Source: Amycolatopsis sp. CA-128772 (GTDB lineage Bacteria; Actinomycetota; Actinomycetes; Mycobacteriales; Pseudonocardiaceae). Taken from it: a DNA stretch of 64,000 nt. Positions 7,223 to 15,391 of the stretch are shown here, piece by piece (position 1 is the stretch's first letter; every line of letters starts with the position of its first letter). A program made the position numbers and the translations under genes. The stretch covers positions 1 to 64,000 of the forward strand of contig NZ_PPHG01000082.1 of NCBI RefSeq assembly GCF_002904295.1, in the 5' to 3' direction. The notes below the pieces were generated by a model. The model was not told where the DNA came from. It saw only the letters and a list, made by a program, of their open reading frames with translations, and did no database searches.

Positions 7223-8863
7223 TCAGAGGTCGAACATGTACGGCACTTCGGCCTGCGCCCGCGCGTCGATCCACTCGCGCAGCGCCCGCGTCGCGAGGAC
7301 GTCGTCCTCGTTGTAGCGCAGGAGCCGCTCGCGCTGGTCGTCGTCCGGCTTCTCGCCGTCCATGCCCACGGCGTCGCGGTACCAGCGCATCGACGCCTCG
7401 CCGCCCGCCTCCGGGTCGCGCCAGGCGAACCCGGCGACCGGCGCGATCACCTTCAGGCCCTTGCCGTGGGAGCACAGGAACTGGTCGGTGACGCTGCGGA
7501 AGAGGTCCACCCACTGCTCGGAATCCACAAAGGACTGGATGTCCTTTTTCGACGGGACGCCGGGGTGGTCGCCGAAGCGCTCCACCGAGCCGAAGAGCCA
7601 GCGGTTCTCGGCGAGCGCGTTGTAGCAGTAGGCGCGGAAGGTCAGGCCGGCCGCTTCGGTGCGCTCGCGGACGTCGGAGAGCCAGGCCCAGAACTCGGCG
7701 AAGGAGCGGGCCTCGTCGTCGGTGGGCAGCGGGTCCCACGTCGCGAAGGCGCGGTAACCCTGCTCGACACCGATGTCGGCGCCGGTCAGCAGGCAGCCCC
7801 AGAGGTACGCGCCGGCGTCGCCGAAGCTCTCCATGTCGACGTCGACCTCGACGTCGGCGCGCGGCACCTCGACCCGGCCGACCCGGCGCACCAGCGTGAG
7901 GTCGGCGAGCCAGGCGCGGGCGAGGACGACGGCATCCGGGAAGGTGACGCCCGTCCAGTTCACCGCCGGCGGCTCGCCCGCCGGGTCGAGCGCGGCCAGC
8001 TTGTCCACAGTGGACACGCCGGCCCGGCGCAGCTCGACGGCGTCTTCGCCGCGGACGACGAGGCTGACGTCCCGGGTCTCGGTGAGCACGACCTCGCACG
8101 TCGGCCACCACGGGCAGCGGCGGCACTCCAGCACGCGCGACGGCTCGGCGAGCGGCTCCTCGCCGTTCGCGGCCGCGGTGGCGATGGCCAGCCGGTCGGC
8201 GAACCGGGCCTGGTACTCGGTGAGCGCGCTGCGCCCGCCCGGCCAGGTGCCCGCGGCGAGGTCGTGCCAGACGACGACGTCGGCGTCGAGCCCGATCACA
8301 CCGCCGAGCACGAGGCTCTCGTCGGCCTGCCCGAGCGTCTGCAGCATGCGGCGGATGTGCACGAGCCGGAGCTGGTCACGCGGCTGCGAGCGGATCTTGC
8401 GGCCTTCGTCGGCCTTCCGGTGCCCCGGGTCGAGGTCGGTCAGCCCGGTGACGATGGCGCCGGCGCCGCGGTCGGTGATGCGGTGGCGCACGACGAGCAC
8501 CGGGACGTACCCGCGGCCGCTGCGGACCAGCAGGTCGATGCCGCCCCGCCGGTGCCCGGCCGTGTCGACCGGCAGCAGCGCACCCCAGATGTAGCGCGCG
8601 CCGTCGGCGAAGGCCTGCAGCGTCTGCTCGACGCGCTCGTGGGCGGGCAGGTCGCGGCCGATCTTCACCCACTGGTCGTCGTTGGCGGCCATCAGCCGGG
8701 CGACGATGTCCTCGCGGTGTGCGGTGGCGTCGTCGATCCGCTGCTGCGCGGTGGGGTCGGGCGGGGAAAGCGGCACCTCGCGCATGGCGGGGTCGTGTTC
8801 GAGGTGCACCCGGCGACGGCAGCGGCTGACCGCACCCGCGTCGAGTACCACCTCGGTGTTCAT
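7223..8863 (-). CDS. TM0106-type RecB-like nuclease with RNase H-like domain
   Basis: A 546-residue protein resembling the TM0106 RecB-like family. The N-terminal nuclease-like part has Cys15 (SRCRRRVHLEHDP) and a later cluster ECRRCPWWPTC with Cys247, Cys250 and Cys256; this one-plus-three cysteine arrangement is that of the iron-sulfur cluster in Cas4 and AddB nucleases. The PD-(D/E)xK aspartate is in GGIDLLVRSG, but the expected E-x-K strand reads VLVVRHR, so activity is uncertain. The C-terminal half is a DEDD RNase H-like (RNase_H_2) domain with VDMES and YNEDDVLATRAL. Family members are suspected DNA-processing enzymes without a defined pathway. Start set at the ATG at 8863, as the earlier reading overlaps the 8954 gene antisense. 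Confidence 0.8.
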   Translation of the reverse strand: MNTEVVLDAGAVSRCRRRVHLEHDPAMREVPLSPPDPTAQQRIDDATAHREDIVARLMAANDDQWVKIGRDLPAHERVEQTLQAFADGARYIWGALLPVDTAGHRRGGIDLLVRSGRGYVPVLVVRHRITDRGAGAIVTGLTDLDPGHRKADEGRKIRSQPRDQLRLVHIRRMLQTLGQADESLVLGGVIGLDADVVVWHDLAAGTWPGGRSALTEYQARFADRLAIATAAANGEEPLAEPSRVLECRRCPWWPTCEVVLTETRDVSLVVRGEDAVELRRAGVSTVDKLAALDPAGEPPAVNWTGVTFPDAVVLARAWLADLTLVRRVGRVEVPRADVEVDVDMESFGDAGAYLWGCLLTGADIGVEQGYRAFATWDPLPTDDEARSFAEFWAWLSDVRERTEAAGLTFRAYCYNALAENRWLFGSVERFGDHPGVPSKKDIQSFVDSEQWVDLFRSVTDQFLCSHGKGLKVIAPVAGFAWRDPEAGGEASMRWYRDAVGMDGEKPDDDQRERLLRYNEDDVLATRALREWIDARAQAEVPYMFDL

Positions 8864-8953
8864 GGAGATCACTCTAGATTCCCACCGCCGAGCCGACATG
8901 CCCGCCACCCGGGCGACCAGTAAGTTCGACGTCGACACGTCGCAGGAGGTGCC

Positions 8954-9415
8954 ATGGCGCGCAAGGCCAAGGTCGAGGGTGAAGCCAGGTTCACCCCTAA
9001 GAGGGCGAAGAACGCGGTCGCGGTGGCGAAGGTGCTCGGCCCGGCGGTGATCCCGGTGGTGGCGCCGCTGGCGGTCCGCGCCGCGGGCGCGGCCCGGGAG
9101 GCGTATGACCGCTACCAGGCGCGCAAGCTGGGCGTCTCGCTCGACAGACTGGGCGAGTACACCGGCCGCGGCGCGGCCCTGCACGCCCGCATCGCGGGAG
9201 TGGCCGAGGGCTGCCAGGACCTGCAGAAGTCGGAGAAGGCGTCCGACGCGGACCGGGAGTTCGCGAAGGGGGCACTCGGGACACTGGAGCAGCTGTCGGC
9301 TTCGGTCCGGGCGGCGGAGCGGATGCCGGCGGCACGGCGGAAGTCGGTACACCGCGCGGTGGCCGGCGAACTGGAGCGGCTGGAGGGCCAGCTGCTGCAC
9401 CGGCTCGGGATCTGA
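8954..9415 (+). CDS. DUF6474-like small conserved protein
   Basis: A 153-residue basic, alanine-rich protein of unknown function resembling actinobacterial DUF6474 proteins. It starts with a Lys/Arg-rich segment, has a hydrophobic stretch VLGPAVIPVVAPLAV at about residues 28-42 and then an all-helical, charged C-terminal part with heptad character (LGTLEQLSASVRAAERMPA, VAGELERLEGQLLHRLG). AGGAGGTGCC immediately before the ATG is a textbook ribosome site. It is divergent from the nuclease gene at 8863 and ends at a duplicated terminator. Confidence 0.7.
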   Translation: MARKAKVEGEARFTPKRAKNAVAVAKVLGPAVIPVVAPLAVRAAGAAREAYDRYQARKLGVSLDRLGEYTGRGAALHARIAGVAEGCQDLQKSEKASDADREFAKGALGTLEQLSASVRAAERMPAARRKSVHRAVAGELERLEGQLLHRLGI

Positions 9416-9420
9416 CGGCG

Positions 9421-9549
9421 GCGGCCCCCAGCGCTTTCGCAGCGGGGGCCGCTCCGGCCGGCACGGCGAAAACTGTCGGTGCCGGCCCCAACTCTTTCGC
9501 AGCGGGGGCCGCTCCGGCCGGCACGGCGAAAACTGTCGGTGCCGGCCGG
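9421..9549. terminator. Duplicated bidirectional terminator (60-base tandem repeat)
   Basis: Bases 9421-9480 and 9481-9540 are near-identical 60-base tandem copies. Copy one holds GCGGCCCCC (9421-9429) pairing with GGGGGCCGC (9444-9452). Copy two holds CCGGCCGGCA (9514-9523) pairing with TGCCGGCCGG (9540-9549), and copy one has the same arms less perfectly. It lies between convergent genes (8954 plus strand and 9581 minus strand), so it can end both transcripts. Confidence 0.6.
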
Positions 9550-9580
9550 TAGCGTCGAAAACGGGGGGCGCCCCCGCGGG

Positions 9581-10540
9581 CTACTGGATGAAGCCCTTCT
9601 TCACCATCCAGTCGTGCGCCACCTTCCCCGCGTCCTGGCCGTCGACGTCGACCTGCTTGCACAGCTCGACCATCTGCTCGTTGTCGATCGCCGCGCTCAC
9701 CTTCTCCAGCGGCCCGCGGACCTCCGGGTGCTGCTTCAGCCACTCCGTGCGCAGCGTCGCCACCGCGTTGTACTGGGGGAACGCCTTCTTGTCGTCCTCC
9801 AGCACCCTAAGGTTCAGCCCCGAAATCCGGCCGTCCGTGGTGAAGACCTCGCCGACCGGGCAGGTTCCGCTCGCCACCGCCGAGTAGATCGTGCCGATGC
9901 CGAAGTTCTTCACCGTCGGCTTCTGGAAGCCGTACGCCTTGACCGCGGCCGGGAAGCCGTCCTGGCGGCTGGTGAACTCCGTCTCCAGGCAGAACACCGC
10001 CTGGTCCGGCTTCTGCTTGATGAACGCCGCCAGGTCGGACGTCGTCTTCAGGTTGTTCTTCGCCCCGTACGCCTCCGTCACCGCGAACGCGTACTGGTCG
10101 TTCAGCGGCGAGTAGTTGAGCCAGGTGACGCCGAACTTCTCCTCGTCCGCCTTGGCCGTCGCCTCGTACTGGGCCTTCTCGCCGCCCGGGACCGGGAGCT
10201 CGTTGCCCTGGTAGTTGATCCAGCCCGTGCCCGTGTACTCCCACGTCACGTCCGTCTGGCCGGACAGCAGCGCCTGCCGGGACGAGTTCGACCCCTTGAT
10301 GTCGGACAGGTCGACGACGTCCGCGCCGGCCGCCGTCAGGGCCATCTCGGCCATGTACGCCAGGATGATGTTCTCGGTGAAGTCCTTCGACCCCACCGTC
10401 ACCTTCAGGCCCTGCAGGGACGGGATCGGCTGGATCGAGCCCGCTTTGATGTCGTACGGGACCGCCTGGTTGACCGTCAGCCCGCAGGACGACAGCGTCA
10501 CGCCCAGCAGCGCCACGACGGCCAGTCGCCGGAGTTTCAT
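9581..10540 (-). CDS. Glycine betaine/quaternary-amine ABC transporter substrate-binding lipoprotein
   Basis: A 319-residue OpuAC/ProX-type solute-binding protein. It begins with a lipoprotein signal ending LSSCG, so it is anchored outside the membrane. The body has VTVGSKDFTENIILAYMAEM, GSNSSRQALLSGQTDVTWEYTGTGW and WLKQHPEV, typical of OpuBC/OsmX proteins that bind betaine, choline or related quaternary amines. It is the last gene of a four-gene operon; its ATG overlaps the permease stop (ATGA). Confidence 0.9.
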   Translation of the reverse strand: MKLRRLAVVALLGVTLSSCGLTVNQAVPYDIKAGSIQPIPSLQGLKVTVGSKDFTENIILAYMAEMALTAAGADVVDLSDIKGSNSSRQALLSGQTDVTWEYTGTGWINYQGNELPVPGGEKAQYEATAKADEEKFGVTWLNYSPLNDQYAFAVTEAYGAKNNLKTTSDLAAFIKQKPDQAVFCLETEFTSRQDGFPAAVKAYGFQKPTVKNFGIGTIYSAVASGTCPVGEVFTTDGRISGLNLRVLEDDKKAFPQYNAVATLRTEWLKQHPEVRGPLEKVSAAIDNEQMVELCKQVDVDGQDAGKVAHDWMVKKGFIQ

Positions 10541-11319
10541 CGCAGCCCCTTCGGTCCGAAGTACTGTTCGGCGACCGCGCCCAGCCAGTCCACCAGCAGC
10601 GCCAGCGCGACCGCCAGCACCGAGCCGGTGACCAGCACCGGTGTCAGGTTCAGCTTGTAGCCGGTGTCGATGAGCAGGCCGAACCCGCCCGCGTTGACGA
10701 ACATGCCGAACGTCGCCGTGCCGACCGCCAGGACCAGCGAGGTGCGCAGGCCGGCCAGGATCAGCGGGACGGCCAGCGGCAGCTCGACGCGCCAGAGCAC
10801 CGCGCCCGCCGACATGCCGATGCCGCGGCCCGCGTCGATCAGGGCCGGGTCGACCTGCTGGATGCCGACCATCGTGTTCCGCAGCACCGGCAGCAGCGAG
10901 TAGAACGCCAGCGGCAGCGCCGCCACCCAGATCCCGCCGGTCGCGCCGGTGATGATGAACCACAGCACCAGCACGCCCAGTGCGGGCGCGGCCTGGCCGA
11001 TGTTGGCGATGGCCAGGAAGATCGGCGCCAGGAAGCGCGCCCACGGCCGGGTCACCAGGATCCCCAGCGGCACCGCCACCAGCACCACGATCGCGGTCAC
11101 CACCAGCGTCATCAGCAGGTGGTCCCACAACGCCGTGAACAGCGACGACGCGTTGAGCGTCTCCTTCTCCGTCGCGGTCAGCCCGCTGGAGAACACCGAC
11201 ACCAGCGTCACCGCGACGATCACCAGCACCACGACCGGCTGGGCGAACAGCCGGACGCGTTCCGCCCGCCGCGAACCGGAGTCGGTGCTGTAGCCGGTGT
11301 CGACGGCGGCCGTCGTCAT
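10537..11319 (-). CDS. Quaternary-amine ABC transporter permease
   Basis: A 260-residue integral membrane permease of the MetI-like (BPD_transp_1) fold with about six membrane segments. The EAA-type loop region is DAGRGIGMSAGAVLWRVELPLAVPLILAG, which contacts the ATPase. It pairs with the second permease at 12475 and the ATPase at 11316 to form an OpuB/Opu-type importer, probably used for compatible-solute uptake under osmotic stress. Its start overlaps the upstream ATPase stop by 4 bases. Confidence 0.9.
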   Translation of the reverse strand: MTTAAVDTGYSTDSGSRRAERVRLFAQPVVVLVIVAVTLVSVFSSGLTATEKETLNASSLFTALWDHLLMTLVVTAIVVLVAVPLGILVTRPWARFLAPIFLAIANIGQAAPALGVLVLWFIITGATGGIWVAALPLAFYSLLPVLRNTMVGIQQVDPALIDAGRGIGMSAGAVLWRVELPLAVPLILAGLRTSLVLAVGTATFGMFVNAGGFGLLIDTGYKLNLTPVLVTGSVLAVALALLVDWLGAVAEQYFGPKGLR

Positions 11320-12488
11320 GCGGACACCTCTTCACCGTTCGTGTGTTCGTCGCGCAGCTGCTGGATGGTCGCGATCACGGTGTCCAGCTGGATGGTGCCC
11401 GCGTATTCGCCGCGCGCGCCGGTGACCGGCACCGAGCCGCCCTCGGCGAGCATCGCCTCGAGCGCGTCCTGCAGCGTCGACTGCAGGCTGACGACGTCCC
11501 GCAGCGGCTTGCCCAGGTCGGCCAGCGACGTCGCGGACGTCAGCTCGCGGACGTGCACCCACCGCGTCGGGCGGCGGCGCGCGTCCAGCACCAGCGCGAA
11601 GTGCTTGCGCGAGGACTGCAGCTTCTCCCGCACCGAGGCGGGCGACTCGTCGACGGTCACCGTGAGCGCGTCCTGCTGGAGCTCGACGTCCCGGACGCGC
11701 AGCAGGGTCAGCTGCTTCAGCGACGCGCCCGCGCCCACGAAACCCGCGACCGTGTCGTCCGCCGGGTTCGCCAGGATCGCTTCGGGCGTGTCGTACTGCA
11801 GGATCGTCGACTGGTTGCCGAGCACCGCGATCTTGTCGCCGAGCTTCACGGCCTCGTCGAAGTCGTGCGTGACGAACACGATCGTCTTCTTCAGCTCGCT
11901 CTGCAGGCGCAGCAGCTCGTCCTGCAGGTTGCCGCGGGTGATCGGGTCGACCGCGCCGAACGGCTCGTCCATCAGCAGCACCGGCGGGTCCGCGGCGAGC
12001 GCCCTGGCCACGCCGACGCGCTGCTGCTGGCCGCCCGAGAGCTGGCGCGGGAAGCGGTCGCGGAAGTCGGCCGGGTCCAGCCCGACCAGGTCCATCATCT
12101 CCTCGACCCGGTCGTTGACCTTCTTCTTGTCCCAGCCGAGCAGGCCCGGCACCACCGCGATGTTCTGCGCGACGGTGAAGTGCGGGAACAGCCCGGCCTG
12201 TTGAATGGCGTAGCCGATCCGGCGGCGCAGCGTGTCGACGTCCAGCTTCAGCGCGTCCTCGCCGCCGATGGTGATCTTGCCGGACGTCGGCTGGACCAGG
12301 CGGTTGATCATCCGCATGGTGGTCGTCTTGCCGCAGCCGGACGGGCCGACGAACACCACGATCTTCCCCGCGGGCACGACCATCGAGAAGTCGTTCACGG
12401 CGGCTTCGCGGGTGCCGGGGTACCGCTTGGTCACGTGCTCCAGCTCGATTTCGACGCCGGAGACTTCCTCGTTCTCAGCCACGGACAC
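11316..12488 (-). CDS. Quaternary-amine ABC transporter ATP-binding protein with CBS region
   Basis: A 390-residue ATPase of the OpuAA/ProV group. Walker A is GPSGCGKT, Q-loop AIQQAGLFPHF, signature LSGGQQQRVGVARAL, Walker B VLLMDEPFGAVDP and the switch His in FVTHDFDEA. After about residue 255 a C-terminal extension shows two degenerate CBS repeats (RKHFALVLDARRRPTRWVHV and EAMLAEGGSVPVTGARGEYAG), which in OpuA sense ionic strength. The GTG start at 12488 overlaps the end of the upstream permease gene, so the four proteins are translationally coupled. Confidence 0.92.
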   Translation of the reverse strand: MSVAENEEVSGVEIELEHVTKRYPGTREAAVNDFSMVVPAGKIVVFVGPSGCGKTTTMRMINRLVQPTSGKITIGGEDALKLDVDTLRRRIGYAIQQAGLFPHFTVAQNIAVVPGLLGWDKKKVNDRVEEMMDLVGLDPADFRDRFPRQLSGGQQQRVGVARALAADPPVLLMDEPFGAVDPITRGNLQDELLRLQSELKKTIVFVTHDFDEAVKLGDKIAVLGNQSTILQYDTPEAILANPADDTVAGFVGAGASLKQLTLLRVRDVELQQDALTVTVDESPASVREKLQSSRKHFALVLDARRRPTRWVHVRELTSATSLADLGKPLRDVVSLQSTLQDALEAMLAEGGSVPVTGARGEYAGTIQLDTVIATIQQLRDEHTNGEEVSA

Positions 12489-13122
12489 CCCTCGAGACGG
12501 TGAAGCGCTTGATCAGGACGTAGACGCCGTCGAGCAGCAGGGCGAGGATGACGACCCCGACCGTGCCGGTGACGGCTTGGTTGAGGGAGTTCGTGCTCCC
12601 CGCGTTGGTGAGCCCGGAGAAGACCTCGGCGCCGAAGCCGGGGCCCTTCGCGTAGGCGGCGATGACCGCGATGCCCATCAGCATCTGGGTGGCCACCCGC
12701 ATGCCGGTGAGGATCGCCGGCCAGGCCAGCCGCAGCTCGACCCGGGTGAGCACGCCGAAGCGGCTCATCCCGATGCCGCGGGCGGCGTCGGTGACCGCCG
12801 GGTCGACGCCGTCGAGCCCGACGATGGTGTTCCGGACGATCGGCAGCAGGCCGTAGAGCACCAGCGCGATCACGGCCGTCGTCGGACCGAGCCCGGAAAT
12901 CGGGATCAGCAGGCCCAGGAGGGCGAACGACGGAACCGTCAGGATCGTGCTCGCCAGCGCCGTGGCCACCGCCGAACCGATCGGGCTGCGGTACACCGCG
13001 ACCCCGATCAGCACGCCGAGGACCGCGGCGAGGATGGTGCACTGCACGACCATGCTGGTGTGCAGGTAGGCCTCCAGCCACAGTTTGCTCGCCCGGTCGG
13101 AGATGTAGTCGAAGAGGTTCAT
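12475..13122 (-). CDS. Quaternary-amine ABC transporter permease (first gene of the operon)
   Basis: A 215-residue permease beginning MNLFDYISDRASKLWLEAYLH, with five to six membrane segments and the EAA-like loop DAARGIGMSRFGVLTRVELRLAWPAILTG. It is the promoter-proximal gene of the permease-ATPase-permease-binding-protein operon. The 242-base gap to the divergent gene at 13365 must hold the promoter; a weak GTGTG-N15-CACAC symmetry at 13305-13329 is the only element seen there. Confidence 0.9.
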   Translation of the reverse strand: MNLFDYISDRASKLWLEAYLHTSMVVQCTILAAVLGVLIGVAVYRSPIGSAVATALASTILTVPSFALLGLLIPISGLGPTTAVIALVLYGLLPIVRNTIVGLDGVDPAVTDAARGIGMSRFGVLTRVELRLAWPAILTGMRVATQMLMGIAVIAAYAKGPGFGAEVFSGLTNAGSTNSLNQAVTGTVGVVILALLLDGVYVLIKRFTVSRGVRG

Positions 13123-13364
13123 CCGTGTCGCTCTCCCGCCCTTCGCGCCGGCCCTTCACCCGAACGGGCTAGTTCCTGACCGACGGCTCAGTACCCACGG
13201 CACCGCCGGCCCAAACCTCCGGCTTTGCGCCCACCGTGGCCCAGCTCGGCGGGATCGGCAACAAATCACCTGAACCACAGCGCCGGGCGGGCCGTGAACT
13301 CCTTGTGTGCTCATTACCCGGGATCACACGTTCGCGCCGGAGCAGGTCCCTTAGGCTGCTCGGC

Positions 13365-13910
13365 ATGAGCGTTCCGGCACGGCGACCAGCCGTGCTGGGT
13401 GTTACCCGTGGGGCGTTGCTCGCCGTGAGTGCCGCGGTGCTTTCCGTGACCGCCCACCGGCTCGCCGACGGCGGCCTGCCCGACCCGGCGATGACCGCGC
13501 TGCTCACCGGCCTGTTCGGCTGGACGGCGGCCGCGCTCGCCCGCAAGGCCCGCGGCCCGGTCGCCACCATCACGCTGCTGGGGATCGCCCAGCTGGTGAT
13601 GCACCTGCTGCTCACCACGCTGGCCGGCCACCACGACATGTACGCGATGCCCGGCCGCACCGGGCTCGGCATGATCGGCGCGCACGCGGTGGCGACCGTC
13701 GTCACGGCGCTGCTGCTCGCCCGCGCGGACACGATGCTGCTGACCGTGCTGGCCGTGCTGCGCGCCTTCCTGCCGCGGCTGCTGACCCCGTTGCCGGTGC
13801 CGTCCGCGCGGCCCGCCCTCGTCCCGGCCCGCGTGGCCGGTCCGGACCACCTCGTCGGCGTCGACCTGCGCCGGATCCGCGGGCGGCGCGGCCCGCCCGT
13901 CCACTCCTGA
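13365..13910 (+). CDS. Hypothetical membrane protein at the head of the copper cluster
   Basis: A 181-residue protein with about four hydrophobic segments (residues 15-33, 45-62, 68-85 and 100-135). A His/Met-rich loop, LAGHHDMYAMPGRTGLGMIGAH, could bind copper. The C-terminus is Pro/Arg-rich and probably cytoplasmic. It lies 71 bases before the YcnI-like gene on the same strand. Specific function unknown; a role in copper handling is inferred only from the neighbours and the His/Met residues. The ATG at 13365 was preferred over an upstream in-frame start because the protein then begins directly before the first membrane helix. Confidence 0.7.
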   Translation: MSVPARRPAVLGVTRGALLAVSAAVLSVTAHRLADGGLPDPAMTALLTGLFGWTAAALARKARGPVATITLLGIAQLVMHLLLTTLAGHHDMYAMPGRTGLGMIGAHAVATVVTALLLARADTMLLTVLAVLRAFLPRLLTPLPVPSARPALVPARVAGPDHLVGVDLRRIRGRRGPPVHS

Positions 13911-13981
13911 AACCCAGCTCGTCCCCGAACCAGCGGACCCCGGGTCCGCTGCCCCTTCTTGAGTTCATCAGGAGTGAACCC

Positions 13982-14740
13982 ATGTCCCAGCACGTCTTCA
14001 AGCGCGCCGGTTTCCTCGCCGCCACCGTCGGTGTCGCCGGCCTCCTCGGCGCGGGCGTCGCGTCCGCGCACGTCACCGCGAACGTCTACGGCCCGCAGCC
14101 CACGAAGGGCGGCTACGCGGCGGTCGTGTTCCGCGTGCCGAGCGAGGAGAAGGACCCGATCACCACCACGAAGGTCGCCGTCGACTTCAAGGCGGACTAC
14201 GGCATCGGCTCGGTGCGCACCAAGCCGGTCCCCGGCTGGACCGCCCAGGTGACCAAGTCCAAGCTGCCCACCCCGATCACCAAGGACAACGGCACCCAGA
14301 TCACCGAAGCCGTCACGGCGGTGACCTGGACCGCGCAGCCGGGTAGCGAGCTCAAGGCCACCGACTACCAGGAGTTCTCGGTCAGCTTCGGCCCCCTGCC
14401 GACCAACGTGGACCAGGTCGAGTTCCCGGCCCACCAGACCTACAGTGACGGCAAGGTCGTCGACTGGAACCAGCCGACGCCGGCGAACGGCGAGGAGCCG
14501 GAGCACCCGGCCCCGGCCGTCAAGCTGGCCGCGAAGGCCGAGGGCGACGAGCACGGCATGGCCGCGAACACCGCGGCGACCACCGGTGAGCACACCGAGG
14601 CCGCCTCGGCCACGTCGGACAGCACGGCCCGCTGGCTCGGCGGGGCCGGCCTGCTCGTCGGCGCCATCGGCCTCGGCGTCGGAGCCGGCGCGACCATCCG
14701 GGCCCGCAAGGCCACGGCGAAGTCGGGAGGCAACAGCTAA
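13982..14740 (+). CDS. YcnI family copper-associated protein (DUF1775)
   Basis: A 252-residue exported and membrane-anchored protein. The signal peptide ends GVASA, so the mature protein begins with a histidine (AHVTANVYG); in YcnI this N-terminal His and a nearby Trp bind Cu(II). The DUF1775 domain spans about residues 28-165. A Pro/Ala/Glu spacer leads to one C-terminal membrane helix (LGGAGLLVGAIGLGVGAGATI) and a short basic tail. It is co-transcribed with the CopC- and CopD-like genes: its TAA is followed directly by the next ATG. Confidence 0.92.
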   Translation: MSQHVFKRAGFLAATVGVAGLLGAGVASAHVTANVYGPQPTKGGYAAVVFRVPSEEKDPITTTKVAVDFKADYGIGSVRTKPVPGWTAQVTKSKLPTPITKDNGTQITEAVTAVTWTAQPGSELKATDYQEFSVSFGPLPTNVDQVEFPAHQTYSDGKVVDWNQPTPANGEEPEHPAPAVKLAAKAEGDEHGMAANTAATTGEHTEAASATSDSTARWLGGAGLLVGAIGLGVGAGATIRARKATAKSGGNS

Positions 14741-15391
14741 ATGCGCAGTGTGCCTATCGTTGCCAATCCGACCGGCAGTCACGGCGGAAACCCTCGCCTG
14801 GCGTGGATCGGCCGCGGACCGTGTCCGCCTGCTTTCGGCCGGATTGGCAAGGCCCTCGTCGCGCTGGCGTTGACCGCGGTGGCCGTGCTCGGCACGGCCA
14901 CCCCGGCGCTGGCCCACAACGTGCTGATCTCCTCGGACCCGGCGAACGGCTCGTCCGTCGCCGCCGGCCCGGCCAAGATCAGCCTGACGTTCGACCAGTA
15001 CGTGCAGGGTGCGGACGTCAACCAGATCGCGGTGACCGGACCCGGTGGCGGCCAGTGGGCCGAGGGCCCGATCGGCGTGGTGAACAACGTCATCAGCGCG
15101 CCGCTGCGGCCGCTCGGGCCGGCCGGCAAGTACACCGTCGGCTACCGGGTGCTCTCCGCGGACGGCCACCCGGTGACCGGTGAGCTCACCTTCACCCTGA
15201 CCACCGCGGGCACCGGCACGCCGGCGACCGTCGACGCGGCCCGGTCGCCGGGCGGCTCCGCCCAGGCGTCCACCGAGCCGGCGTCGAGCGGGGTGCCGAT
15301 CTGGGTCTGGATCGCCGGCGCCGTCGTGCTGCTGGCGATCGGCCTCACCGTGGCCCTGCGCGCCGGCGGCAAAGTCGAAGAGAAGAACTGA
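14741..15391 (+). CDS. CopC domain copper-binding protein
   Basis: A 216-residue secreted or anchored CopC/YobA-type protein. After a long signal region ending TPALA the mature chain starts with His (AHNVLISSDPANGS), the usual Cu(II) ligand; a second His is in SADGHPVTGEL at the end of the domain. The C-terminal helix VWIAGAVVLLAIGLTVAL anchors it. The first 35 residues before the signal core are unusually long, so the true start could lie downstream, but GGGAGG sits about 10 bases before this ATG. Confidence 0.88.
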   Translation: MRSVPIVANPTGSHGGNPRLAWIGRGPCPPAFGRIGKALVALALTAVAVLGTATPALAHNVLISSDPANGSSVAAGPAKISLTFDQYVQGADVNQIAVTGPGGGQWAEGPIGVVNNVISAPLRPLGPAGKYTVGYRVLSADGHPVTGELTFTLTTAGTGTPATVDAARSPGGSAQASTEPASSGVPIWVWIAGAVVLLAIGLTVALRAGGKVEEKN

